Shown: piece after piece, positions 18,236-27,716 of the stretch
How the letters are laid out: each line of letters begins with the position of its first letter
How positions within the stretch are numbered: the stretch's first letter is position 1
Notes under the pieces: generated by a model
Told to the model about the DNA's origin: nothing
Seen by the model: the letters and a program-made list of their open reading frames with translations, nothing else
Database searches by the model: none
NCBI GenBank assembly: GCA_016714045.1
Contig: JADJNY010000009.1
Coordinates: forward strand, 124,001 to 188,000
Direction of reading: 5' to 3'
DNA: 64,000 bases
Source of the DNA: Planctomycetota bacterium
GTDB lineage: Bacteria; Planctomycetota; UBA1135; GCA-002686595
Program-made: the position numbers and the translations under genes

Positions 18236-21200
18236 TTGGACATGACCTCTCGAGGCGATCCCCGTCCGCTCCGCCTGTTCGAATCGTCCGCGGCCGAACC
18301 CGACGCGCCGCACCTCGCTGGAGCACGCCGCCTCGCGGGCGCGTTGACGCGCACGGAACCGAGGCAAGCGCGCGGTTGGTTCAGCGGCCTCGCTCGCGTC
18401 TTCTCGTCGCAACCGCACACCGCGCGCGAACCGGAACGCGCTCCGGATCCCGCGACGAACGCGCCCGCGCCGCGGACCGACGAGCGCGAGCTCGCGTTGC
18501 ACCGCGTGCTCGTCGAAGAGCTCCTCGCGCTCGAGGAGCCGCTGCGCGCGACGATCGTCCGCCGCTTCCACCACGGCCTCTCCGCGGCGGAGATCGCACG
18601 CGAGGACGCGACGCCGGAGTCCACGGTGCGCGCGCGCGAGCACCGCGCGATCGAGCTCTTGCGCGAACGCCTCGATCGCCGCCACGGCGGGAAGCGCGGC
18701 GCGTGGATCGCACTCTTCCTGCCGTTCGCGCGCTCCGTTCCGCCGCACGAGTGGCCGACGTCGGTCGCGCCGAACACGAAGGCGCCGCTCGGCGCGCTCA
18801 CGAGCGCGGGCGCGCTCGCTGTCGCGGGGCTCGTCGCGGTCGTCGGCGCGTTCGTCGCGCTGAGCGGGCGATCCAGCTCGATCGAAGCGGGCGCCCGCAT
18901 CGCCGCGGCCGCGGACGGAACTCGCAAGCACGCGGGCCCGATCTCCACCGCGGACAGCGCCGACGCCGCGCGCGCGCCTGCCGACGCGCGCGCGAGTTTC
19001 ACGCACGCGGCGACGACGTTCACGGTGGTCGGGCGGACTGTCGACGACCTGGGAACGGTGCTCGCCGGCGTCGAGCTCGCGCCCGACGCGGAGGACACCG
19101 ATTTCACCCCGCGTCCGCCCGCCGTGTCCGCCGCCGACGGGCGGTTCGAATGCGTGCTCACGTCGGACCGGCCCCCGGGCGGATGGCACGGTCCGGAGCT
19201 CCCGCGCTACGTGCAGCTCCGCGCGCGGCGCGCGAACTTCGCGCCGGCCCTGCTCAAGGTCGTCGTGCCGCCCGGCCAGCCCGTCGAGATCGGCGACGTG
19301 GTCCTCCCGCGCTCCGGCGGTCTGCGCGGCCGCGTCGTCGACGCCGCGCGACGGCCCGTCGCGGGCGTCGAGTGCCTGGTCACCGCCCCCGACCTCGAGC
19401 CGGCGGAGCGCGCCGCGTGGCCGCGTTGCGAGCCGCGCGCGAAGCGCGAGTTCGAACGCGCGACGACGGACGACGACGGACGCTTCGAGTTCGCGGCGCT
19501 GCCCGCCGGTCACGTGCGCGTGTTCGCGCGCCGTCGCGGGTGGGAGCCCGTCGCGAGCGCGACGCTCGAGGTCGCGCAGGGCGCGTGGGTCGACGCCGGC
19601 GAGCTCGCGACCGAACCGCAACCCGGCTGGATCGAAGGCCGCGTCGTCGACGAGGACGGAGCGCCGGTCGCGCGCGCGCTCGTCGTGTTCGCTGCCTGCG
19701 GGGCGCGGAGCCCAGGGGCGGGCGACGCTCCGTCCGCGCTCGCCGACGCGTCCTCCGCGGACGACGCGGACCCGCACGCGGCGCCGAAGCTCGTCACCGC
19801 GGACGAGGACGGGCGCTTCGCCGCGCGGGTCGGCGGTCCGTGCGACCTCGTGACGCTCGGGACGGGACGCGCGCCCGCGGAGGGCGCGCTCGCGGCCGTC
19901 GCGCCGGACGCCGCGCCCGTCGTGCTCGTCGCGCGGCGCTCGATCTCCGCGGCGCTCGCCGTGCGCGCCGCACGCGGTCCGGTCGACGGCTGGGTGTCGG
20001 CCGAGTGGCTTCTCCCGAACGGCCAGCGCATCGCTCCGTGGGCCGGCAAGGTGCGAGACGCGCGCATCCCGCTCCCGCGCCTCCCGTTCGCGACACGCCT
20101 CCTCCTGCACGCGGAGCGCTACGCGACGGCCGAGCTCGACGTGCCCGGCGACCTCGCGCCGGGTGCGCGCCTCGAGCACGTCCTCGCGGACGTCTCCGTG
20201 CTGACCGGTCGCGTGGTGGACGTCGCGGGCGCGCCGGTCGTCGGAGCGAGCATCCTGCTCGTCTACCCGACGGCCGAGCCCGTCGCGGGCGCGCCCGAGG
20301 CCTTCCGCATGCGGCTGGATACCCCGAACCGCATCGTGATCTCGGGCGCGGACGGCGGCTTCGTCGTCGCGCGCGAGCGCCCGCTCCCTTACGTCTTCGT
20401 CGCGCACGACCGCGAGCTGCGCCGCAGCGAGACGCGCCTCCACCAACCCGGCGAACCGGCGGAGTCGCAGCCGTTCGAGCTCGTGCTCGGCCCCTTCGAG
20501 CGCATCGTCGGACGCGTCCTGGTCGGCCCGAACGACCGCGCCGAGACGAAGCGCGTCGTCGCGACCTCGGGCGACGGCCTGACGCGCGAGTGCCGGCCGC
20601 TCGCGGACGGGACGTTTGCCCTCGAGGGCCTGAACGCCGGCCGATGGCGCGCGTGGGTCGACGAGCTCCCCGAGGACGAGGTCCGGACCGTCTTCCCGCC
20701 CGAGGCGCACCAGGACGTCCTGCTCGAGGCCGGTCGGCCCGCCGAGCTCGTCTTCGACCTGCGCGGCGCGGCTCCGTGCACCGTCGAAGGCCGCATCGTG
20801 CTCGAGGGCGTCCCGACGCGCGCCTGGACGCTCTTCTGGCACCGGCTCGGCCCGGACGCGGCCGGTGCGTTCCAGGCCCCCGTCGCCGAGGACGGGCGCT
20901 TCCGCGCACGCGTCGCTTCGGCCCGGAGCACGTGGTTCCGCGCGGTCGACGACGGCCTCGGCGTCGCGGCGCGATGCGTCACGTGGCGGGCGGAGCTCGA
21001 ACCCGGCGACCGGACCGCTCGCATCGACGTCCCCACCGGCGCGCTCGACGTCGGGTTCGCGGCCGGAGCCGGGCGCGAGGTCGCGCACGCCTGGCGCGGC
21101 GCGGACGAGCTCGAGGTCGTGACCCGCGTGCGCCTCGACGCGCGCGGCCGGGCCGAAGGCGTCCGCGTGCCGGCGGGACGCGGACGGATCCTCGCCGTGA

Positions 21201-21292
21201 ACACGCACGGCGAGCTCGGCGCTGAGCTCGCGCCGCCCATCGAGCTCGCGCGCGGCGGACGCGTGCAGGTCGTGATCGACGCGCGGCGCTGA
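18236..21292 (+). CDS. Membrane protein: sigma-70 region 4-like HTH, TM helix, carboxypeptidase-regulatory repeats (array member 2)
   Basis: Predicted one-pass membrane protein of 1018 residues. Residues ~90-150 match sigma-factor region 4: EEPLRATIVRRFHHGLSAAE, then TPESTVRAREHRAIELLRER. There is no region 2 and therefore no obvious promoter-melting domain. A juxtamembrane motif LDRRHGG..AW follows, then a TM helix at ~188-209. The outer ~800 residues hold about six carboxypeptidase-regulatory-like (CNA-B type) modules, each starting like GRVVDxxGxPVxGA (LRGRVVDAARRPVAGVE, IEGRVVDEDGAPVARA, LTGRVVDVAGAPVVGA). The TTG at 18236 has GGAG about 11 bases upstream; the ATG at 18242 is the alternative. 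I infer an outside-in signal receptor acting directly on transcription. A structural surface protein is the alternative. Confidence 0.8.
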   Translation: MDMTSRGDPRPLRLFESSAAEPDAPHLAGARRLAGALTRTEPRQARGWFSGLARVFSSQPHTAREPERAPDPATNAPAPRTDERELALHRVLVEELLALEEPLRATIVRRFHHGLSAAEIAREDATPESTVRAREHRAIELLRERLDRRHGGKRGAWIALFLPFARSVPPHEWPTSVAPNTKAPLGALTSAGALAVAGLVAVVGAFVALSGRSSSIEAGARIAAAADGTRKHAGPISTADSADAARAPADARASFTHAATTFTVVGRTVDDLGTVLAGVELAPDAEDTDFTPRPPAVSAADGRFECVLTSDRPPGGWHGPELPRYVQLRARRANFAPALLKVVVPPGQPVEIGDVVLPRSGGLRGRVVDAARRPVAGVECLVTAPDLEPAERAAWPRCEPRAKREFERATTDDDGRFEFAALPAGHVRVFARRRGWEPVASATLEVAQGAWVDAGELATEPQPGWIEGRVVDEDGAPVARALVVFAACGARSPGAGDAPSALADASSADDADPHAAPKLVTADEDGRFAARVGGPCDLVTLGTGRAPAEGALAAVAPDAAPVVLVARRSISAALAVRAARGPVDGWVSAEWLLPNGQRIAPWAGKVRDARIPLPRLPFATRLLLHAERYATAELDVPGDLAPGARLEHVLADVSVLTGRVVDVAGAPVVGASILLVYPTAEPVAGAPEAFRMRLDTPNRIVISGADGGFVVARERPLPYVFVAHDRELRRSETRLHQPGEPAESQPFELVLGPFERIVGRVLVGPNDRAETKRVVATSGDGLTRECRPLADGTFALEGLNAGRWRAWVDELPEDEVRTVFPPEAHQDVLLEAGRPAELVFDLRGAAPCTVEGRIVLEGVPTRAWTLFWHRLGPDAAGAFQAPVAEDGRFRARVASARSTWFRAVDDGLGVAARCVTWRAELEPGDRTARIDVPTGALDVGFAAGAGREVAHAWRGADELEVVTRVRLDARGRAEGVRVPAGRGRILAVNTHGELGAELAPPIELARGGRVQVVIDARR

Positions 21293-21367
21293 GCGCGCGA
21301 TCGAGGGCGGGAGGAGCTTGCGCGCCCGACCTCCGGACGAGACCCTCTCGAGCACGATGGACGCTCG

Positions 21368-24292
21368 ATGAAACGCCGCTCGCCGTACGACGATCCGGGA
21401 ACGACACCGCCCGCCCAGAACCCGCCGTCGCGCTTCGGCTCGCTCGCGTCGAACCGCACCGAGCTGGAGGCGCAACGCGCTCTCACGGAGCTCCTCACCC
21501 GCCTCGAGGAGCCGCTGCGGACGACGCTCGTCCGCCACTTCCACCACGGCCTCGAGGCGGACGAAATCGCGGAGCTCGAAGGAGTGCCCGCGGCCACGGT
21601 GCGCGCGCGCATCGCGCACGGCTTGGACATCCTGCGCGTCGAGCTGGAACAGCGGCACGGCACGCGACGTTCGAACTGGCTCGCCTTCCTGCTGCCGTTC
21701 GGCCTGGTGAGCGCGCCGAGAGCCGCCCTGCGGAGCGCGCGAGCGCTCGCGGGCAGCACGCTCGTGCTCGTCACCGTGTTCCTCGCGGCGGCGACGGGGC
21801 TCACGGCGTGGATCCTGGTGCAAGCTCCGCCGACGTTCGCCGCGCGGCGCATGCGGACGACGGAGACGCGCTTCGACGAAACCGCGCGGCTCGACACGGA
21901 GGCGTTGGCGCAGCGCGCGACGGCCGCGCCTAGCGGCGAGCACGTCGCCGTCGCGGCCCACGCCGAGCCGGCCGCCGCACCGGCGCGAATCGACGGCGAG
22001 ACGATCCGCCTCGTCGCGCGCGTCGTCGACGCGGACGACGCGCCGATCACCGGCGCGCGGGTCGTGCTCCACGCGTTCGCCGCGCACCTCGCGCCCGCGC
22101 TCCAGCCGAGCACGTTCACCGACGGCGCCGGTCGAATCGCGCTCGACTTCCTGTTCGCGCCGGGCGGCGAGGAGGGCGACGTCTCGTACTGCATCGGCCG
22201 CCTCGACGAGCCCGCGCTCGCCGTCGAGGCCGAGGGCTACCTGCTGCACGAGCAGCGCGTGGCGCTCAAGGAAGGCACGATCACGAACGCGGGCACGATC
22301 GTGCTGAAGCGCGCGCGTACGGTGACCGGGCGGGTCGTCGACGAGCGCGGCCAGCCGCTCGCGGGCGTGCGCGTGCTCGCGACGCGCGGCGGCCTCACCG
22401 CCGAGCAATGGAATCGTGCGATCGTGCGCGCGGGCTCGGGCGCGCAGGGCGCGGGCTCGACGGTGTCCGTGATCGACTGGCTGGACGAGCCGCTCCCCGC
22501 AGCGGGCGCGGACGGCCTCCGCGAGACCCGCACGGACGCCGCGGGAGAGTACGAGCTCGGACGCCTCCCCGGCGGCGGTCACCACATCGCGTTCGAATCC
22601 GCGGGCCGCGCGCGGGTCGCGCTCGGTCCCGTCTTCGTGGGCGCCGAGTGCGGTGCGACCGATTTCGTGCGCGCACCCGACACCGTCCTCGGACCCGACG
22701 CGCGCTGGCTCTGGCTGCGCGTCCGCACCGCCGAAGGCCGCCCGGCTGCATATTCCCACGTCGCGCTCGCGCGCGCCGGCGGTCCGAGCGTCTTCGCGGG
22801 CTACTCGAACGAAGCGGGCGAGCTCTCGCTCTGGCTCGGCGACGCGGATCCGCGCGACGTGTTCGTCACGGGCGCGGCGCGCGCCGGCACGCAGGTCCTG
22901 CGCAGCGTCCAGCCGGCTGGGCAACCGATCGAGGTCGTGCTCGACGCGCCGCGCTTCGTCCACTTGAAGGTCGTCGACGAGCGCGGCGAGCCACGGCTCA
23001 ACGCGTGGCTTGGCTTCCACGTCGACGGCCGTCCATGGACGCGCCACTTGCCCGACGTCGAGTCCACCTTCGTCCTTCGACTCCCCGCAAGCCCGTTCGA
23101 CGTGGAGCTCGTCGACGCGGGCGGCGAGCCCATGCTGCTCGAGGGCGTCGATCCCGCCCTCGTTCCCGAGCGCTGGGAGATCGTGCTGCGTGAGCACGCC
23201 GTCGTGCGGGGCCAGCTGTTCGACGAGGAGGGCGCGCCGCTCGATGCGGGAGTCGTGCGCATCGGCTACCTGCACGGCATCGAGCCGCCGCCGGCGGAGA
23301 ACGGGTTCCCGACGCGCCTCTTCCCGGTGCAGTCCGCGGACTGGATGGAGACGGGCCCCGACGGCGTGTTCGTGCTCACGCGCCGGTTGCCGGGGCCGTT
23401 CGTGCTCCAGTTCGCGAGCATCGACGGGAACTCGGGCGTGTCGGGGCCGTACACGGTCGACGCGGGGCGCGACCTGGACGGGGTCGAGCTCCACCTCGGC
23501 GCGAAGGGCACGATCGCGGGGCGCGTGCGCTGTCCCGCGGGCATCGATCCCGAAGGGCTGCTCGTCGGCGCGTCGTGCGGCGACCGCGCGATCCTCTACA
23601 CGCGCATCGACGCGGACGGCCGCTTCGAATTCCCCAACTTCCCTCCGGGGCCCTGGTGGCTGCGGCGCGTGATCGTCGAACGCAACGGGCACGTGCACAC
23701 GCCCGCGCGCACCTCGCCGGCCACGCGAGTCGACCTCCCCGCGGGCGGGCGCGTCGAGGTCGAGCTCGACCTCGCGCACGATCTGCCGGCGGACGTGGTC
23801 GGGGTCGCGACGCTCGACGGCCAAGCGCTCGGCGGCTGGACCGCGGCGCTGCACTTCGCGCATCCGGCGCTCGACTGCGGGACGAGCGTGCGCGCGGACG
23901 GTCGCTTCGAGCTCCGCGCGGAGTTCCGCGAGCCGGCGCGCCTCAGCCTGTGCGAGCCGGGCGCTCCACGCGCGCAACGGACCTTCGAGCGCGCGCTCGA
24001 CTTCTCGAGCGCCGGCGAGGAGCGCGTGCCGCTCGTCGCGCGCACCGCGCGCTTCGCCGGACGCTTGGACGCGTGGAGCGGGCGCGCACTCGCGCTCGTC
24101 GTCGAGCTCCCGGGCGGCTGGCGCGCCGTGACGCGCTTCCGCGCGGCCGCGGACGGCTCCGTGCCCGAGTTCCGCGCCGCCGCGGGCCCGGGCGTCCTGC
24201 GCGCGCTCGATGCCGCCGGGGAGCCGACCGGGCCCGTGCTCCAGCGCTTCGACGCCGCGCCGGACGCCGACATCGTGCTCGCAGCCGGTTGA
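21368..24292 (+). CDS. Membrane protein: sigma-70 region 4-like HTH, TM helix, carboxypeptidase-regulatory repeats (array member 3)
   Basis: Predicted one-pass membrane protein of 974 residues with the same plan as its neighbours. The N-terminal extension is short. The sigma-region-4-like domain lies at ~40-95 (LEEPLRTTLVRHFHHGLEAD, then VPAATVRARIAHGLDILR), followed by LEQRHGTRRSNW and a TM helix at ~128-151 (STLVLVTVFLAAATGLTAWI). Outer modules include IRLVARVVDADDAPITGARV, VTGRVVDERGQPLAGVRV and VVRGQLFDEEGAPLDAGVV. It starts 75 bases after the previous stop, so the genes may be co-transcribed. The outer modules differ a good deal from those of the neighbours, which suggests different ligands. 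I see no catalytic residues. Confidence 0.8.
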   Translation: MKRRSPYDDPGTTPPAQNPPSRFGSLASNRTELEAQRALTELLTRLEEPLRTTLVRHFHHGLEADEIAELEGVPAATVRARIAHGLDILRVELEQRHGTRRSNWLAFLLPFGLVSAPRAALRSARALAGSTLVLVTVFLAAATGLTAWILVQAPPTFAARRMRTTETRFDETARLDTEALAQRATAAPSGEHVAVAAHAEPAAAPARIDGETIRLVARVVDADDAPITGARVVLHAFAAHLAPALQPSTFTDGAGRIALDFLFAPGGEEGDVSYCIGRLDEPALAVEAEGYLLHEQRVALKEGTITNAGTIVLKRARTVTGRVVDERGQPLAGVRVLATRGGLTAEQWNRAIVRAGSGAQGAGSTVSVIDWLDEPLPAAGADGLRETRTDAAGEYELGRLPGGGHHIAFESAGRARVALGPVFVGAECGATDFVRAPDTVLGPDARWLWLRVRTAEGRPAAYSHVALARAGGPSVFAGYSNEAGELSLWLGDADPRDVFVTGAARAGTQVLRSVQPAGQPIEVVLDAPRFVHLKVVDERGEPRLNAWLGFHVDGRPWTRHLPDVESTFVLRLPASPFDVELVDAGGEPMLLEGVDPALVPERWEIVLREHAVVRGQLFDEEGAPLDAGVVRIGYLHGIEPPPAENGFPTRLFPVQSADWMETGPDGVFVLTRRLPGPFVLQFASIDGNSGVSGPYTVDAGRDLDGVELHLGAKGTIAGRVRCPAGIDPEGLLVGASCGDRAILYTRIDADGRFEFPNFPPGPWWLRRVIVERNGHVHTPARTSPATRVDLPAGGRVEVELDLAHDLPADVVGVATLDGQALGGWTAALHFAHPALDCGTSVRADGRFELRAEFREPARLSLCEPGAPRAQRTFERALDFSSAGEERVPLVARTARFAGRLDAWSGRALALVVELPGGWRAVTRFRAAADGSVPEFRAAAGPGVLRALDAAGEPTGPVLQRFDAAPDADIVLAAG

Positions 24293-24405
24293 TCCGGTCC
24301 GCAGCGTTCGAGGACGGAAACGCCCCGAAACGCCCCGAAGCGCGTCGGAGCGTGCCGCCCTGCGCCCCTTGTGGGTCCGAGCCAGCGAGGGGAGACTGGC
24401 CCCGC

Positions 24406-27400
24406 TTGGACTCGAGCCCTCCCCGTCCGTCGCCCGAGTCCCAGACCCCGGAGATCGACCCGGCTTGGGCGCGCGAGCTCGCGCGCGCGCTGACCCAGGA
24501 CGAGCGAACGGACGCGGCGGCGCGCGCAGGCCTCCACCGCGACCCCGCGCCCGCGCTTTCGAGCTCCTGGTTCGCGCGCCTGTTCCTGCGTCGCTCCGGA
24601 GGCGGCTCTGCGCGGCCCGACGGAGCGAAGCCGCCGCGCGGTCCCCTGCCGAGCGCGCAGGAGTTCGAAGCGCAGCGGCTCTTGTCCGCGGCGCTCGAGG
24701 CGCTCGAGGAGCCGATGCGCACGACCGTCGTGCGGCGCTACGTGCGCGGGCTCGCCCTGACCGAGATCGCGCGGCTCGACGGCGTTGCCGAGGCAACGGT
24801 GCGCGCGCGCCTCGCGCACGGGCTCGAGCTCCTGCGCGCGGACCTCGATCGACGACAGCGCGGCGGTCGCGACGCGTGGCGCGCGCTGCTCGCCGTCCTG
24901 GTCGAGCGCGAGCACCGCCCGCTCGTCGCGACGGCCGCGGCGTCGGGGCTCGGGCTCGGCGCGTTGGGTTGGCTCGGCGCGCTCGCGTTCCTCGGCGCGG
25001 TCGCGTTCGCCGTGCTCGAGCGCGACGAGCGCGGGCCCGACGTGCTCGCGCGCGCGGAGGGAGCGACCGCCTACGCGAACCCGGAGCGCGCGGACGATGC
25101 CACGCCGACGCTCGCTCCCAGCGCCGCGCCGGGGTCGACGACGGCGCTACGCGCTCCCGGCGCCGCCGACGTCGAGCGCGGCCTGCCGCCCGGCGTCGCC
25201 TACCGGGTGCGCGGACGGGTCGTCGACCACGCCGATCGCCCCATCGCGGATGCGCGCCTCACGACGGAGAACGGCTCGCTCTTGCTGCTCGACTCGGGCC
25301 GCCTGCGCGGACAAGAGCGCCTCCGCGGGTGGGCCGGCCCCACCGCGACCCGCACGGACGCGCGCGGCGAGTTCGTGCTCGACCTCGCGCCGCAGCGCGC
25401 CTCCGCCGAGCTGTCCGCGTTCGCGCCCGGAGCGACACCCACGCTCGGGTTCACCGTCGTCGCGCGCGCGCCGGGCTTCGCGCCGACGACGTGGGGCGGC
25501 ACGTTGTACCTGGGCGAGGAGCGCGACCTGGGCACGTTGCGCGCCGCGCGCGGACGCTCGATCGAAGGACGCGTGACCGCGCGCGGAGAAGAACTCGAAG
25601 GCGCGCAGGTCTCCGCCACGTGGCCGGAGCTCGAGCCCACGCAGCGCACGCAGTGGCCGTGGGTCCAGTTCGGAGCCCGCCAGGTCCTCGCGCGGACGAC
25701 GACGGACGCCGAGGGGCGCTATCGCCTCGACGGCGTCGCTGCTCCGAACGCGCGCGTTTTCGCGGCCGCGTCGGGCTTCGACGAGCGCGCGAGCCCCGCG
25801 CTCGCGCTGCGCGATGACGCGCCGGTCGCCGCGCCCGACCTCGAGCTGCGGCCCTGGACCGCCTGCGTGCGCGGTCACGTCGTCGACGCGAACGGTGTTC
25901 CGGTCGCGCGCGCGAGCGTCAGCGCGTCGGCGCCCGATCACCGGTACCGCCTCGTCACCGCCACGGACGAGCAGGGCGCGTTCGAGTTCGCGCTCGTCGC
26001 GGCCGAGCCGCACGACCTCGCCGCGTGGGGCAGCACTGCGCAGGACGGTCGCGCGTTCGAGGCCGGCGTCGCGTCGACGCGCTCGGACGTGCGGCTCGTG
26101 CTCCGACGCGAGCGGACCGTCGGCCTCGCGATCCGCGCCACGGACGGGCGACCGATCGCGCGCTGCCGGGTCTTCGTGAACCCGGTCGGCGGCGGCTCCG
26201 GTCGCGAGTACCGGCTCGAGGACGGCGCGCGCGGCCTCGAGTTCGAGCTCCCGCCGATGCCGTTCCAGCTCCGCGCGCTCGCGGACGACTGCGAAACACG
26301 GTTCGTGGAGTTCCAGGACGCCGCGCAGGTGGGCGCGCGGATCGAGCTCGAGCTCCAGCGCCAACCGCTCGTGCGCGGTCTCGTCGTCGACGCTCGAGGC
26401 GTGCCGGTCCCGCGCGCGCAGGTGCGCCTCCTCCACCGCTCCGCGGAGCCGGGCACCGGAGAGCTGCGGGAGCTCGTCCCCGGCACGGTCCCGACGTACG
26501 GCTTCAGCGACGACGACGGCGCCTTCGTGCTCGGGCGCTCGCCGGGCCACGCGTGGCAGGTGCGCGCGGAGGACGCGACGCTCGGAGCGGGCGAGAGCGA
26601 CGTCCGCCTACCCTCGGAGCCCGATGCGTCGTTGCGCATCGTCCTCCGACCGTTCGGCGCGGTCCGCGGACGCGTGCTCGCCGACGACCCGGCGCAGCGG
26701 CGCGACGCGTGGTTCTCGCTCCTTCGCGGCGACGGCTGGCGCGAATCGGCGCGCGTCGACGAGGCCGGTCGCTTCGAGTTCCCGGACGTCGCGGAGGGCA
26801 GCTGGCAGATCGTGCTCGAAACCTACGATCCCGAGCTCGCGCTGCTCCGCGTCTGCCGCACGGACCTCGCGCCGGTCGTCGTGCAGGTCGAATCGGGACG
26901 CACGACCGACGTCGACTTCGACCTCGCGCGGCGCGGCCAATGCGCGCTCCAGGGCAACTTCCGCTTCGTCGGCGAGGAGGACGAATTGTGGACCGTCGCG
27001 CTGGCTCCCGTCCCCGCGCGAATCGTGAACGCGCAGCTCGTCGCGATCGCGCCAAGCGGTGACTTCGAGCTCGCAGCGAGCGCGCCCGGCTCCGCGTGGA
27101 TCGTCGCGCGCTGCGAGGCCCGCGACGGCTGCATGCGCGAGCTCCGCTGGCCCGTCGAGCTCGCCGCGGGCCCGCAACGACGCGCGCTCGCGATCGACAC
27201 GGTCGAGCTCGAGGTGCGCGCGCCGGGCCGCGGCGGCGCGGAGCTCCTGCACCGCTGGCACCGCGACGACGGCGCCACGCTCGAAACACGCTTCCTGCTC
27301 CCCGCCAACGGCACCCACCCACGCCTCCGCCTCCCGTGCGGCACGGGCACGTTCCACGCCGTCACGCCATCCGGCCTCGAACGCTCCGAACCGCTCGTGC

Positions 27401-27456
27401 AGATCGAGCTCCGCGCAGACACGCCACGCACCCTCGAGCTCCCGCGCGACCGCTGA
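24406..27456 (+). CDS. Membrane protein: sigma-70 region 4-like HTH, TM helix, carboxypeptidase-regulatory repeats (array member 4)
   Basis: Predicted one-pass membrane protein of 1016 residues. The HTH domain is at ~92-150 (LEEPMRTTVVRRYVRGLALT, then VAEATVRARLAHGLELLRAD), then LDRRQRGGRDAW and a TM helix at ~176-203. Outer carboxypeptidase-regulatory-like modules include VRGRVVDHADRPIADARL, VRGHVVDANGVPVARASV and VRGLVVDARGVPVPRAQV. I prefer the TTG at 24406 because GAGGGGAG lies about 11 bases upstream and the product then matches member 2 in length and start (TTG-GAC in both). A GTG at 24352 is possible and would add 18 residues. It ends 77 bases before the strong hairpin at 27533, the probable end of the array transcript. 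Confidence 0.78.
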   Translation: MDSSPPRPSPESQTPEIDPAWARELARALTQDERTDAAARAGLHRDPAPALSSSWFARLFLRRSGGGSARPDGAKPPRGPLPSAQEFEAQRLLSAALEALEEPMRTTVVRRYVRGLALTEIARLDGVAEATVRARLAHGLELLRADLDRRQRGGRDAWRALLAVLVEREHRPLVATAAASGLGLGALGWLGALAFLGAVAFAVLERDERGPDVLARAEGATAYANPERADDATPTLAPSAAPGSTTALRAPGAADVERGLPPGVAYRVRGRVVDHADRPIADARLTTENGSLLLLDSGRLRGQERLRGWAGPTATRTDARGEFVLDLAPQRASAELSAFAPGATPTLGFTVVARAPGFAPTTWGGTLYLGEERDLGTLRAARGRSIEGRVTARGEELEGAQVSATWPELEPTQRTQWPWVQFGARQVLARTTTDAEGRYRLDGVAAPNARVFAAASGFDERASPALALRDDAPVAAPDLELRPWTACVRGHVVDANGVPVARASVSASAPDHRYRLVTATDEQGAFEFALVAAEPHDLAAWGSTAQDGRAFEAGVASTRSDVRLVLRRERTVGLAIRATDGRPIARCRVFVNPVGGGSGREYRLEDGARGLEFELPPMPFQLRALADDCETRFVEFQDAAQVGARIELELQRQPLVRGLVVDARGVPVPRAQVRLLHRSAEPGTGELRELVPGTVPTYGFSDDDGAFVLGRSPGHAWQVRAEDATLGAGESDVRLPSEPDASLRIVLRPFGAVRGRVLADDPAQRRDAWFSLLRGDGWRESARVDEAGRFEFPDVAEGSWQIVLETYDPELALLRVCRTDLAPVVVQVESGRTTDVDFDLARRGQCALQGNFRFVGEEDELWTVALAPVPARIVNAQLVAIAPSGDFELAASAPGSAWIVARCEARDGCMRELRWPVELAAGPQRRALAIDTVELEVRAPGRGGAELLHRWHRDDGATLETRFLLPANGTHPRLRLPCGTGTFHAVTPSGLERSEPLVQIELRADTPRTLELPRDR

Positions 27457-27532
27457 GCTACTACTTTGGGAAGTGTTCGCGCCGCGCGCACATCATCGCC
27501 GTGCCCCGCGCTCGATGCTGAGAGCCCATAGA

Positions 27533-27580
27533 ACCCCGTGCAAGCCAGGGCCGGTCCTCCGGCCGTGGCTTGTGCGGGGT
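27533..27580. terminator. Long stem-loop between the receptor array and moaA
   Basis: Two 22-base arms (27533-27554 and 27559-27580) pair with 19 Watson-Crick pairs, two G-U wobbles and one G-G mismatch around a TCCT tetraloop. It is the strongest RNA-type hairpin I saw in the window. It fits a terminator for the upstream array. Being in the moaA 5' region, it could also be a regulatory leader or a mobile REP-like palindrome. No U-tract follows. Confidence 0.55.
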
Positions 27581-27593
27581 CCGTGATGGGGAG

Positions 27594-27605
27594 CACACGC
27601 GTGTG
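27594..27605. promoter_or_regulatory. 12-bp palindrome upstream of moaA
   Basis: CACACGCGTGTG is a perfect palindrome, extended to 18 bases with one mismatch on each side of the symmetry (GAG..TTC). It lies about 110 bases before the moaA start and just after the long hairpin. It could be a dimeric regulator's operator; no regulator is identified. Confidence 0.35.
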
Positions 27606-27716
27606 TTCCGTTGCGTCCCTTCCCCCTTGGTCGCCCCATCCGGCAATCGCCTCCCGAGCGTCCCCACGCCCCCCCTCCTTCCCGCCCTCCCCCGCGTGCG
27701 ACATGATTCACCACCC

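Noticed and set aside
19140..22605. tRNA T-loop-like words (GGTTCGAAT, GTTCGAATCC) near 19142 and 22592
   Set aside because: They lie inside coding regions and I could not fold an acceptor stem or anticodon arm around them.
18182..24796. A 2204-codon open frame on the minus strand opposite the receptor genes, and many other long antisense frames
   Set aside because: It is Arg/Ala/Asp/His-rich with no domain and crosses three real genes. Long shadow frames are expected at this GC content because stop codons are rare.
18236..27456. Calling the three large array proteins sigma factors
   Set aside because: Only region 4 is present; there is no region 2 for core binding and promoter melting, and each protein has a TM helix and a large outer domain.
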